Shown here piece after piece: positions 43,154 to 50,097 of a stretch of DNA of 50,097 bases (positions are counted from its first letter, which is position 1; each line of letters opens with the position of its first letter). The translations under genes were made by a program, and so were the position numbers. Source of the DNA: Collinsella aerofaciens. Lineage in GTDB: Bacteria > Actinomycetota > Coriobacteriia > Coriobacteriales > Coriobacteriaceae. The DNA is taken from NCBI GenBank assembly GCA_030826265.1, contig JAPJOH010000008.1, positions 18,205 to 68,301 on the forward strand, read 5' to 3'. The notes beneath the pieces are model-generated. The model was not told the DNA's origin, made no database searches, and was given only the letters and a program-made list of their open reading frames with translations.

Positions 43154-44369
43154 GGGTATCGACCTCCTTCGCCGAACCTCGGCCATCCGCGCCCGCCATA
43201 GCGCCGCCGCAAGAAGCGCCGCCCCGTTCGTCGGGTTCGCCTTCGCCCGATGCACCTTCCGCCCGAAGCACGCGGCCGAACGCCATCGCAAGCCGGGCAT
43301 TCTCCTTGCGCGTGCGCACCGCGACGCGGCACCAGAAACGGGACAGTACCGAAAACGAGTCGCACGTGCGAACCAAAACCCCATGTTTATACAGGCGCTC
43401 GGGGATGTCTTTCGCCGGCGTGCGGACTAAAAGGAAGTTCGCATCCGACGGCACGACGGAAAGCCCGAGCGAGGAGAGCTCGTGGGAAAGCCATGCTCGC
43501 TCGCCCGCCAATACATCGCGCGTGCGCGAGACGTATTCAATGTCTTCCAGGGCGGCGATGCCCGCGGCCTCGGCGACCGAGGAGACGGGCCACGCCTGCC
43601 CCGCCCGGCGAATCCCCTCGATGAGTTGGGCGTTTCCGCTGATCAGATATCCCAACCGCAACCCCGCCATTCCGTAGAGCTTGGTGAACGCGGAGAGCAC
43701 GGCCACATGGCGCGAACACGCGGCGCGTGCAGCCACGCTCCTTTCGCGGGCGTCGGGCGCAAATCCGAGGAAGCACTCGTCCACGACGAGCAGCGCGCCC
43801 ACCTGCTCGCAGCGGCAAGCCGCGGCATCGATCACGCGGGGGTCGACGAGGCGCCCCGTCGGGTTGTTCGGATTGCAGAGGTACGCCACGTCTCCCGGCC
43901 CCTCGATCGCGCGGGCGAAGGAGGCGGGCACGTCGAAGTCATCCGCCTCGGAGAGCGGGAACTCCTGCACGCATGCGCCGTAGTACGATGCCGCCTCAGC
44001 ATATTCAGAGAACGTCGGCGCGCACACGACGATGCGTTTCGGGCGCACCGCCGCGGCGAGCCGCCAGATGATGTCGGACGCGCCCGCGCCGCAGACGATA
44101 GTATCTTCGGGAATGCCCTGGGCACGCGCCAGGGCGCGAACGAGGGCGAGGCTTTCCCTATCGGGGTAGGCGTCGATTCGAGAAAGCGCCTTGCAAGCTG
44201 CGGCGACGGCGCGCGGCGAGGGGCCTGCCGGATTCACGTTCACCGAGAAGTCAATGAGGTCGGAGGCACCCCCTTCGCAAGCGATGCCGAGCGATTGCGT
44301 GCTACCCCCATGCGCACGGGCGCGTAGGATTCCCCCGGCAGCCCGGGGCGCGGCTTGGTCTTTCCTCAT
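43146..44369 (-). CDS. cobD: Threonine-phosphate decarboxylase (PLP-dependent)
   Basis: Class I/II aminotransferase-fold enzyme that makes (R)-1-amino-2-propanol phosphate for the nucleotide-loop linker. About 407 aa. It starts near RKDQAAPRAAGG; the conserved N-terminal block is IDFSVNVNPAGPSPRAV. Others are VCGAGASDIIWRLAAAV, YLCNPNNPTGRLVDP, LLVVDECFLGFAP and the PLP-lysine motif SAFTKLYGMAGLRLGYL. A ~35-residue Gly/Ala/Glu-rich tail after the last homologous block is unusual. ATG 44369 overlaps the cbiB stop (ATGA). A histidinol-phosphate aminotransferase is the alternative, but the operon makes CobD much more likely. Confidence 0.9.
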   Translation of the reverse strand: MRKDQAAPRAAGGILRARAHGGSTQSLGIACEGGASDLIDFSVNVNPAGPSPRAVAAACKALSRIDAYPDRESLALVRALARAQGIPEDTIVCGAGASDIIWRLAAAVRPKRIVVCAPTFSEYAEAASYYGACVQEFPLSEADDFDVPASFARAIEGPGDVAYLCNPNNPTGRLVDPRVIDAAACRCEQVGALLVVDECFLGFAPDARERSVAARAACSRHVAVLSAFTKLYGMAGLRLGYLISGNAQLIEGIRRAGQAWPVSSVAEAAGIAALEDIEYVSRTRDVLAGERAWLSHELSSLGLSVVPSDANFLLVRTPAKDIPERLYKHGVLVRTCDSFSVLSRFWCRVAVRTRKENARLAMAFGRVLRAEGASGEGEPDERGGASCGGAMAGADGRGSAKEVDTRG

Positions 44370-45340
44370 GCCATCGCCCCCACGGCGAGCACGACCGCCG
44401 CGCGCGCGGCGCCGAAGACGACGAGCGCGCATACGGACGCGGCGAGCATGAGCCTTGCCGCCCGGGCGATGTCGCCCCACTCGATTTCGCGGGACGCGTC
44501 GCCTATCGTCGGTTTCTCAACGAGCTTGCCGAAATACACCGCGGGTCCTGCCAGGCGCAGTCCGAGCGCACCCGCGCACGCCGACTCGGTCTGCGCCGCG
44601 TTCGGGCTCGCATGGCGACGCCTGTCGCGGCGCCAGATGCGCGCCGCCCCGCGCGCGTCGAGCCCGACGATCGGGCACACGGCGATCATGAACAGGGCCG
44701 ATAACCGCGAGGGAATCCAGTTCACCGCATCGTCGAGGCGCGCCGAGGCGCAGCCGAAGTCGATGTAGCGCTCGTTTTTGTAGCCCACCATGCTGTCGAG
44801 CGTGTTCACCGCCTTGTACGCCATGCCCAAGGGCGCACCCCCGATCATAAGGTAGAAAAGTGGCGCGATGACGCCATCGCTCGCGTTCTCCGCCACCGTT
44901 TCCACGGCGGCGCGCGCGACGCCCTGCTCGTCGAGAACAGACGTGTCGCGTCCCACGATGAGCCCGACGGCTTCGCGCGCCGCGACAAGGCCGCCCTTCG
45001 AGAACGCGTGGGCCACGGCCAGGCTCTGGCGGCGCAGCTCGCATGTCGCGAGAACCTGATAGCTCGCCCATGCCTCGACCACGAAGCGCAAGCCGGAGTG
45101 AACCATGCCGCAAAGATGTAGGATACCCCAGGTCAAAAGCCCACACGCAAGCGGAAGCGCCACGGCGAGCACAAGCCCTGCGGCACGCGTGCCCGCGGAC
45201 GTTTGCGGGAATGCGCCTCGAAGGCGGCCTTCGGCCCACGTGATCGCGCGCCCCATGGCGACGACGGGATGGGGAAGCCAGCGCGGGTCGCCGAAGGCAA
45301 GGTCGGCCGCGAACCCGGCGGCGACGGCAAGAATCGTCAT
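44366..45340 (-). CDS. cbiB: Adenosylcobinamide-phosphate synthase
   Basis: Integral membrane enzyme joining aminopropanol (phosphate) to adenosylcobyric acid; also called cobD in the aerobic nomenclature. About 324 aa. It starts MTILAVAAGFAADLAFGDPR with the characteristic GDPRWLPHPVVAMGRAI. Later blocks are ETVAENASDGVIAPLFYLMI, YKAVNTLDSMVGYKNERY, FGCASARLDDAVNWIPSRL and a final membrane segment. ATG 45340 overlaps the preceding stop by one base (TGATG). It sits directly upstream of the gene for its partner CobD. Confidence 0.94.
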   Translation of the reverse strand: MTILAVAAGFAADLAFGDPRWLPHPVVAMGRAITWAEGRLRGAFPQTSAGTRAAGLVLAVALPLACGLLTWGILHLCGMVHSGLRFVVEAWASYQVLATCELRRQSLAVAHAFSKGGLVAAREAVGLIVGRDTSVLDEQGVARAAVETVAENASDGVIAPLFYLMIGGAPLGMAYKAVNTLDSMVGYKNERYIDFGCASARLDDAVNWIPSRLSALFMIAVCPIVGLDARGAARIWRRDRRRHASPNAAQTESACAGALGLRLAGPAVYFGKLVEKPTIGDASREIEWGDIARAARLMLAASVCALVVFGAARAAVVLAVGAMA

Positions 45341-46341
45341 CACCGGGCATCGCCCCCCGAAGCGGGGCGAACGTCGCGAAGGCAGCGCCCATCCCAGGTG
45401 GCGGCCCATGCGCCGCCCGGCTCGGTATGCACGTCGAAATATCCCATTTTCGGGACAGCTAGCTCGGAGAGTAGCGCTTTCACGGTACCCGCGTGAACGA
45501 CGAAGACGGCGCGCTCACTCCCCTGGGCGCGCTCCGATTCGCACGCCTCCCGAAACGCCGCGACGACGCGGCGGGTGAAATCGCTCTTGCCCTCGCCATG
45601 CGGGCAGCGCGTCTCGCACCAGGAGTCTACCCAGGCGTGGTAGCGCACATCCTCTTTAAGCTCGGCGGCGCTTCGCCCCTCGAAGTCACCGAAATCCATC
45701 TCGCGCAGACCGGGGCACGTCATAAGCTCCGCGTTCGGGAAGAGAATGCGTGCCGTCTGGTCGGTGCGGGCCATGCCGCTCGTGATAACACGGAACACGT
45801 CACGATCGCACGCGAGGTCGCGCAAAGCGCGCTCGCCCGCGCTCGACAGGGGCTCGTCGGTGCCCGCCCCGCTGTAGCGATGGTCTTCCGTGCCCGCCGT
45901 GGCACCATGGCGCACGAAGACGACTTCCAAAGGCGCGCCCGCGCCCTGCGTCCCTCGAGGCGCATCGGTAAGGTTTCCTTTGATGACCTGGGGAATCCCA
46001 AACGTCATGCGCACGACGACGTCGGCGCGCGCAGCGAGCGCGCATCCCAGGCGCCCCGCGCGCTCGCGCCATTGGGCGTCTTCCGCACGCATGGGGACGA
46101 CCCCCGAGCCGACCAAGGGCAGAATCACTGCGTCGAAGCCGATCAGCCGCTCGAGCGCCCGGTCAGCGTCGAGCGCGCGTACGAGTTCCTCAGCACGGTA
46201 CGCGACACGGCCGGCAAAAGCCGCGGGCACGCCGCCCTCAGCAAGCTGCGCCGCGTCGACGAAATCGTCCGCCGCGAACCCGAGCCTTTCGCGCACGAAG
46301 GTCCTCTTCCCCGAATGCGCGCCACCTACCACGAGAATCAT
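45340..46341 (-). CDS. CobU-like P-loop domain fused to CobC-like histidine phosphatase
   Basis: About 333 aa with two parts. Residues ~1-150 are CobU-like: MILVVGGAHSGKRTF (Walker A), and PLVGSGVVPMRAEDAQWRER with AGRLGCALAARADVVVRMTF ending GIPQVIKG, which mirror the CobU pattern G-x-G-I-V-P ... R-x-x-G ... A-x-x-A-D-x-V. The H-R motif that carries the guanylyl group in CobU is not visible. Residues ~160-333 are a histidine phosphatase: VVFVRHGATAGTEDHRYSG, ITSGMARTDQTARILFP, LREMDFGDFEGRSAAEL and FVVHAGTVKALLSELA, i.e. R-H-G, E and the second His. The phosphatase part fits alpha-ribazole-phosphate phosphatase (CobC). ATG 46341 overlaps the cobS stop. A separate full CobU lies 0.8 kb upstream. 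Confidence 0.85.
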   Translation of the reverse strand: MILVVGGAHSGKRTFVRERLGFAADDFVDAAQLAEGGVPAAFAGRVAYRAEELVRALDADRALERLIGFDAVILPLVGSGVVPMRAEDAQWRERAGRLGCALAARADVVVRMTFGIPQVIKGNLTDAPRGTQGAGAPLEVVFVRHGATAGTEDHRYSGAGTDEPLSSAGERALRDLACDRDVFRVITSGMARTDQTARILFPNAELMTCPGLREMDFGDFEGRSAAELKEDVRYHAWVDSWCETRCPHGEGKSDFTRRVVAAFREACESERAQGSERAVFVVHAGTVKALLSELAVPKMGYFDVHTEPGGAWAATWDGRCLRDVRPASGGDAR

Positions 46342-47105
46342 AGGAGCATGCCCCCCGCCACCAGCATGGCAAGCATCGCGAGCTCGGCCCATTGCAGAAA
46401 CCATCCGGCCAAATCACCCGTCACCCCGCCGAAGCGGGACAGGGCAACATGGCGGTACCACGCGAGCGCCAAAAGCCCCGCCACCGCCATAAGGGCGCCG
46501 ACGGCCTGAGCGCACGCGACCATCCCTGCAGCCGAAGCCGCAGCGAAAGCGCAAAGCGGCACGACGATCGCCGCGCGCTTCTTCGCAGGCGAGAGCCCCA
46601 CGGCCATGCCGTCCGCCCGCGCGGCAGGCCAGCATTCTACGGCGAGCCCCGAAAGCGCGCGGGAGAACACGAGCGAGCACAGAAGCGCGAGGAACGCCCC
46701 CGCCGTAAGCGGCAGCGCGGTGAACAGGGAAAACTGCAGAATAAGGTACACGACAACACCGATGACCCCGAAGGCGCCCGCCCGCGGGTCGTGCATGATC
46801 TCGAGCTTTCGCTCGCGCGGGGCCCAACTTGCAAGCGCATCGGAGGTGTCGCAGAGCCCGTCTAGGTGGATGCCTCCCGTCACCGCCACAGGCAACGCCA
46901 CGAGCACGGCCGCGACGATGGTCGCGGACACGCCGAGCAGGTTCGCCACGTGCCCCCACGCCGTCATGAGGAAGCCTTCCGCAAGGCCCACCAGGGGAAA
47001 CGCGGCAAGCGCATGGGTTGACCCGAAATCGGTCCAGGCCGATTTCGGGACGGGGATGCGCGAGAACGTTCCGAACGCCGCGCCGATTGCCTCTGCTATC
47101 TTCAC
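46338..47105 (-). CDS. cobS: Adenosylcobinamide-GDP ribazoletransferase (cobalamin synthase)
   Basis: Joins adenosylcobinamide-GDP with alpha-ribazole (phosphate) in the membrane. About 255 aa, strongly hydrophobic with several membrane helices. The N-terminus AFGTFSRIPVPKSAW is typical, and GGIHLDGLCDTSDALASWAP holds the acidic D-G-L-x-D-x-x-D motif. MHDPRAGAFGVIGVVVYLIL follows, again conserved. The C-terminal VALSRFGGVTGDLAGWFLQW is also a family block. Start: GTG 47105 overlapping the cobU stop (GTGA); the frame to 47216 adds an arginine-rich non-homologous leader. Confidence 0.94.
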   Translation of the reverse strand: MKIAEAIGAAFGTFSRIPVPKSAWTDFGSTHALAAFPLVGLAEGFLMTAWGHVANLLGVSATIVAAVLVALPVAVTGGIHLDGLCDTSDALASWAPRERKLEIMHDPRAGAFGVIGVVVYLILQFSLFTALPLTAGAFLALLCSLVFSRALSGLAVECWPAARADGMAVGLSPAKKRAAIVVPLCAFAAASAAGMVACAQAVGALMAVAGLLALAWYRHVALSRFGGVTGDLAGWFLQWAELAMLAMLVAGGMLL

Positions 47106-47650
47106 CTTGTAGGTCCTTCGCCTTTCATCCACACGGGAATCCCGCATACCACTTCGACTGCGCGGTCGGCCAGCGCCGCCACGCCCGCGTTCACGCGCGC
47201 GAGCGCGCGCCTCCATGCCTCGGTCCCCTCATCGTAGCGCATCCCATCGGCGAACACGTCGACGGTGACCACCACCGTATACGCAGCGGCCTGAGCGAGC
47301 CGTTCGATGCCTCCGAGCACCTCGCGCGCCGCAGCGTCGGGGTCACGTGGGGACAAGCCGCCTTCCGCGAAGAGCTCGTTCGCAACCAGGTTGCCCACGT
47401 CCTCCAAAAGAAGCGTGCAGCCGCACGGAAGCCCGGACGCTGCGGCGCCCACGTCACGCGTGCGCTCGAGGGTGGAAAACCCCTTGCCCTCGCGCAGCGC
47501 CCGATGGCGCGCGATGCGGCGGGCGCCCTCTTCCCCGAAGGGCTCCATCGTTGCCAGGTACACGCGGGGGCCGTCGTGCCCGAGGCACAGGGACTCGGCA
47601 TAGGCGCTCTTGCCGCTCGCGGCGGCGCCGATGACGAGTGTCACCGTCAT
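47102..47650 (-). CDS. cobU: Adenosylcobinamide kinase / guanylyltransferase
   Basis: Bifunctional CobU: phosphorylates adenosylcobinamide and forms adenosylcobinamide-GDP. About 182 aa. The P-loop is VTLVIGAAASGKSAYAESLC, the guanylylated-His region VYLATMEPFGEEGARRIARH then RALREGKGFSTLE, and LLLEDVGNLVANELF is the usual L-L-x-D-x-L/V-x-N-L block. The following segment VVVTVDVFADGMRYDEGTEA replaces the standard S-N-E-V-G-x-G-I-V-P pattern, so this copy is divergent there, while the fused CobU-like domain downstream keeps it. ATG 47650 overlaps the cobT stop (ATGA). Confidence 0.9.
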   Translation of the reverse strand: MTVTLVIGAAASGKSAYAESLCLGHDGPRVYLATMEPFGEEGARRIARHRALREGKGFSTLERTRDVGAAASGLPCGCTLLLEDVGNLVANELFAEGGLSPRDPDAAAREVLGGIERLAQAAAYTVVVTVDVFADGMRYDEGTEAWRRALARVNAGVAALADRAVEVVCGIPVWMKGEGPTR

Positions 47651-48789
47651 TTCCCAGCCTCGAAATGCTCGTAAGCAGCCATGCCAGTCGCCGTGAACGT
47701 CTTCCCATCCCGGTACACGCGCAGCGCCGAATCCAGAAGGGGCAGATACGCCATGGCGCCCGCGCCCTCGCCCAAGTGCATGCCTGCGACGAGGGGTGCC
47801 TTTATGCCGAGCTCGCGAAGGAGCTCCTGGCTTGCGGGTTCGCTCGATGCGTGGGTGCCCACGAGGTAGCCCAAGGCGTTGGGGCAAAGGCGCACCGCGC
47901 ACAGGGCCGCCGTGCAGGATATGACCCCGTCGAGGAGCGCCGGCGCCTTCGAGGCCGCGGCCCCCAGGTAGAAGCCGCACATCGCCGCGATGTCGAATCC
48001 GCCCACCTTCGAGAGCACGTCGATCGGGTCGGCGGGATCGGGCGAGTTCGCGTCGATAGCGCGCTCGACCACGTCGCGCTTGCGCGCGAGCGAGGCGTCC
48101 GAGAGCCCCGCGCCGCGGCCGACGAGGCTCCGCGCGTCCGCCCGGATGAGCACTGCGGCCACCGCCGCCGAGGTGGTCGTGTTGCCGATGCCCATCTCGC
48201 CCGCGGCGAGAAGGCGCACGCCGGCGCGAGCAAGCCCGCACGCGACGGCGATTCCGACCTCGATCGCGCGCACAGCCCCATCGCGAGACATAGCGGGGCC
48301 GTGCGCGATGTTGCCGCTCCCCCGCCGCACGTTCGCGCGTACCATGCGCGCGTCTTCTATGCCCCGGGCCATACCCACGTCGACGGGCACGACCTCGGCA
48401 CCCGCGAACGCCGCCATGCGGCAGGCGCTCGTGGCTCCCTCGCACATGTTGCGCGCGACGGCTCGCGTCACGTCTTGTCCGCTTTGCGACACGCCTTCGG
48501 CAACGACCCCGTTGTCGGAGAAGAATACTGCGAGCGCACGGGGAAACTCGGCAACCTCGGCGCTCCCCTGAGCTGCGGCGATACGCGCGACGGCATCTTC
48601 AAAGTCGCCCAATCCCCCCAAGGGGTGCGCGATGGAGTCCCACGCGGCGTACGCGGCGGCGCGGGCGCACTCGTCTGCGGGCGCGATCCGGGAGAGCGCG
48701 GCTTCGAGCACGGCGCCCGGCGCCGACGAGAACGCGCGCTCGACTTCCTCGCGGATGCAGGCAAGCGCGGTTTCGGTTGCCTCAGCCAT
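47647..48789 (-). CDS. cobT: Nicotinate-nucleotide-dimethylbenzimidazole phosphoribosyltransferase
   Basis: Activates the lower-ligand base to its alpha-riboside phosphate. About 380 aa, slightly longer than the ~350 typical. Conserved blocks are SRIAPADECARAAAYAAWDS, LAVFFSDNGVVAEGVSQSGQ, GEMGIGNTTTSAAVAAVL with the catalytic-pocket G-N-T-T, LVGRGAGLSDASLARKRDVV, DVLSKVGGFDIAAMCGFYLG and GMHLGEGAGAMAYLPLLDSA with the catalytic Glu. ATG 48789 overlaps the cobB stop by eight bases. The lower-ligand base used cannot be deduced. Confidence 0.95.
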   Translation of the reverse strand: MAEATETALACIREEVERAFSSAPGAVLEAALSRIAPADECARAAAYAAWDSIAHPLGGLGDFEDAVARIAAAQGSAEVAEFPRALAVFFSDNGVVAEGVSQSGQDVTRAVARNMCEGATSACRMAAFAGAEVVPVDVGMARGIEDARMVRANVRRGSGNIAHGPAMSRDGAVRAIEVGIAVACGLARAGVRLLAAGEMGIGNTTTSAAVAAVLIRADARSLVGRGAGLSDASLARKRDVVERAIDANSPDPADPIDVLSKVGGFDIAAMCGFYLGAAASKAPALLDGVISCTAALCAVRLCPNALGYLVGTHASSEPASQELLRELGIKAPLVAGMHLGEGAGAMAYLPLLDSALRVYRDGKTFTATGMAAYEHFEAGK

Positions 48790-50097
48790 GCCGTCTCCTC
48801 TCTGCGAACGACGCTGCGGCAGACGCGAACGCGCGCGCAACGTCGGGGTTCGCAGGATAGTACACATGCGGGAAGCCCGCAACCAGGGACGGGGTAGTCG
48901 TCATGCACGGCCAGCCTTTGTCGCGCCGGGGCTTTTGCGCCCAAAAGTCGCCGCCCGGGCAGGTGGACTGCCAGTAGTGGAACTCGTGCGCGCGGATGCG
49001 TGTGCCGCGCGGCCCGTAGAGCCCGTCGCGTTGGGAAGTGAGCTCCACGTACCCGAAATGGGACAGCCTTCCCCCGTTCTCGCTTGCGCCCTCAAGGGCG
49101 CCCACAACAGGCCAGCGCCGCCCCTCGCTATCGGAGATTTCGCGCTGCAGGTACAGAAACCCACCGCATTCGGCAACCGTCGGCATGCCGGATTCCACCG
49201 CACGCCGCACCGCCTCGCGCATCGGCGCGTTCTCGGAGAGCTGCCGCACATGGAGCTCCGGGTAGCCGCCTCCCAGATAGAGGGCGCTTGTCCCCCGCGG
49301 CAACTCGCTATCACACAGGGGGCTGAAAAAGGCCAGCTCGCAACCCAGGTCCTCGAGCGCGCGCAGGTTCTCCTCGTAGTAGAACGAGAACGCCTCGTCA
49401 CGCGCAACGGCGACGATGGGCCGCGCTCCCGCGATCGGCTCCAACCGGTAAGGTTCCTCGCAGATATCGGGTGCCGTCGCCGCTATTTCGAGCAAGCGGT
49501 CGACGTCGACGCTCTTTTCCACCAGCTCGGCCATCTTGTCGATGCGCGCGGAGAGCTGCTCGACCTCGTCGGCGGTCACAAGCCCCAGATGCCGGCTTTC
49601 GAGCGAGAACGCCTCGTCGGCGGGAATATTACCCAAAACCGCGACGCCCGTGTGCTTCTCGATCGCAGGCGCCGCGTAGGCGCAGGCAGCGGCGCTCGTC
49701 TTGTTCAGCACGACGCCGCGCACGTTCGCACAAGGCAGGAACTCGGCGATGCCGCGAATTACGGCGGCGAGCGATAAAGACGCCCCGCGCCCGTTCACCA
49801 CTAAAACGACCGGCGTTTCCGTGTCGCGCGCAACCTGGTAGCTGCTCGCGTCGGCCACGCCGGGCGCCATGCCGTCGTAGAAGCCCATGACCCCCTCGAG
49901 CACCGCGACATCCGCGCCCGCGGCGCCGCGTGCGAGCAGGGCGCGCAGCGTCGGGGCGTCGGTGAAGAAGCCGTCTAAGTTGCCCGAGCGCGCGCCCACG
50001 ACGCGACGATGAAAGAGCGGATCAATGTAGTCGGGGCCGCATTTGAAGGCCGCGCATGCAAGGCCGCGGCGCGCGAGCGCGCGCAGGAGCGCGCACG
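48782..50097 (-). CDS. cobB: Cobyrinic acid a,c-diamide synthase (5' end beyond window)
   Basis: CobB/CbiA amidates positions a and c of cobyrinate. About 437 residues are visible and the frame runs off the right edge without a start. The first visible residues include LACAAFKCGPDYIDPLFHRR, the conserved family block normally about 35 residues from the N-terminus, so little is missing. Other blocks are VAVLEGVMGFYDGMAPGVAD, GVVLNKTSAAAC, YLGGGYPELHVRQLSENAP, the amidotransferase Cys in MPTVAECGGFLYLQREI and the C-terminal His region RIRAHEFHYWQS. The GTG at 49999 is an internal codon. First gene of the operon seen here. Confidence 0.95.
   Translation of the reverse strand, partial: CALLRALARRGLACAAFKCGPDYIDPLFHRRVVGARSGNLDGFFTDAPTLRALLARGAAGADVAVLEGVMGFYDGMAPGVADASSYQVARDTETPVVLVVNGRGASLSLAAVIRGIAEFLPCANVRGVVLNKTSAAACAYAAPAIEKHTGVAVLGNIPADEAFSLESRHLGLVTADEVEQLSARIDKMAELVEKSVDVDRLLEIAATAPDICEEPYRLEPIAGARPIVAVARDEAFSFYYEENLRALEDLGCELAFFSPLCDSELPRGTSALYLGGGYPELHVRQLSENAPMREAVRRAVESGMPTVAECGGFLYLQREISDSEGRRWPVVGALEGASENGGRLSHFGYVELTSQRDGLYGPRGTRIRAHEFHYWQSTCPGGDFWAQKPRRDKGWPCMTTTPSLVAGFPHVYYPANPDVARAFASAAASFAERRRHG

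Noticed and set aside
48782..49999. cobB starting at GTG 49999
   Set aside because: The frame continues upstream with the conserved F-K-C-G-P-D-Y-I-D-P block, so the true start lies beyond the right edge.
39498..50097. Cobalamin riboswitch for the cob operon
   Set aside because: The operon's 5' end lies outside the window, and no non-coding gap inside the operon is large enough to hold one.

Overview
The window looks like a chromosomal segment of a high-GC Gram-positive gut actinobacterium of the Coriobacteriia, most likely Collinsella or a close relative. This is an inference from gene content (a glgC/glgD pair with glgP, an L,D-transpeptidase, a MacB-type exporter, a LoaP-like antiterminator) and from GC-rich coding with AT-richer intergenic DNA. 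No rRNA is present to confirm it.

Layout. (1) 1-5.8 kb, minus strand: the proximal part of a surface-polysaccharide operon. It runs from a NusG/LoaP-like antitermination factor through the initiating sugar-phosphate transferase, a TagA/WecG glycosyltransferase, UDP-GlcNAc 2-epimerase and two GT4 enzymes to a GT32-like enzyme at the window edge. Two genes look damaged: the antiterminator has a C-terminal frameshift and the GT32 gene an early stop. (2) 5.8-7.9 kb: an AT-richer stretch with hairpins, a GIY-YIG nuclease gene, a 41-codon stump of an ADP-ribosylglycohydrolase, and tRNA-Ala(GGC). (3) 7.9-9.3 kb, minus: thiamine pyrophosphokinase and a HAD phosphatase. (4) 9.6-22.7 kb, plus: a complete glycogen cluster, glgB-glgP-glgC-glgD-glgA, followed by a GH13-GH77 fusion that should degrade and rearrange alpha-glucans. 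GlgB and GlgA carry long lysine/alanine/threonine-rich tails resembling histone H1. Palindromes built on GGTAAAAC lie in front of the HAD/glgB divergent region and in front of the fusion gene. (5) 22.8-34.1 kb: housekeeping genes (FmdB-type zinc ribbon, rsmB, fmt, def, priA, gltX, metK, sdaA), separated by several different long inverted repeats whose arms contain GGGAC/GTCCC. (6) 34.2-39.5 kb, plus: an L,D-transpeptidase and a MacA/MacB-type three-gene exporter. (7) 39.7-50.1 kb, minus: an eleven-gene cobalamin operon (cobB-cobT-cobU-cobS-cobU'/cobC-cbiB-cobD-cobQ-cobO-cobH-cobK). Its genes overlap or abut throughout, and it is visibly richer in GC than the rest. An IS21-family transposase remnant and a dispersed ~70-bp repeat mark its downstream edge.

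How the parts work together. GlgC/GlgD make ADP-glucose, GlgA and GlgB build glycogen, and GlgP plus the GH13-GH77 enzyme take it apart. Def and Fmt are the formyl-methionine pair, with RsmB in the same operon. The cobalamin genes cover side-chain amidation, adenosylation, aminopropanol attachment and nucleotide-loop assembly, plus two late corrin-ring steps (CobK, CobH).

The strongest candidates for something undescribed are the histone-like tails on both glycogen-building enzymes, the family of paired palindromes between housekeeping genes, and a CobU-like domain fused to a CobC-like phosphatase beside a separate full CobU.
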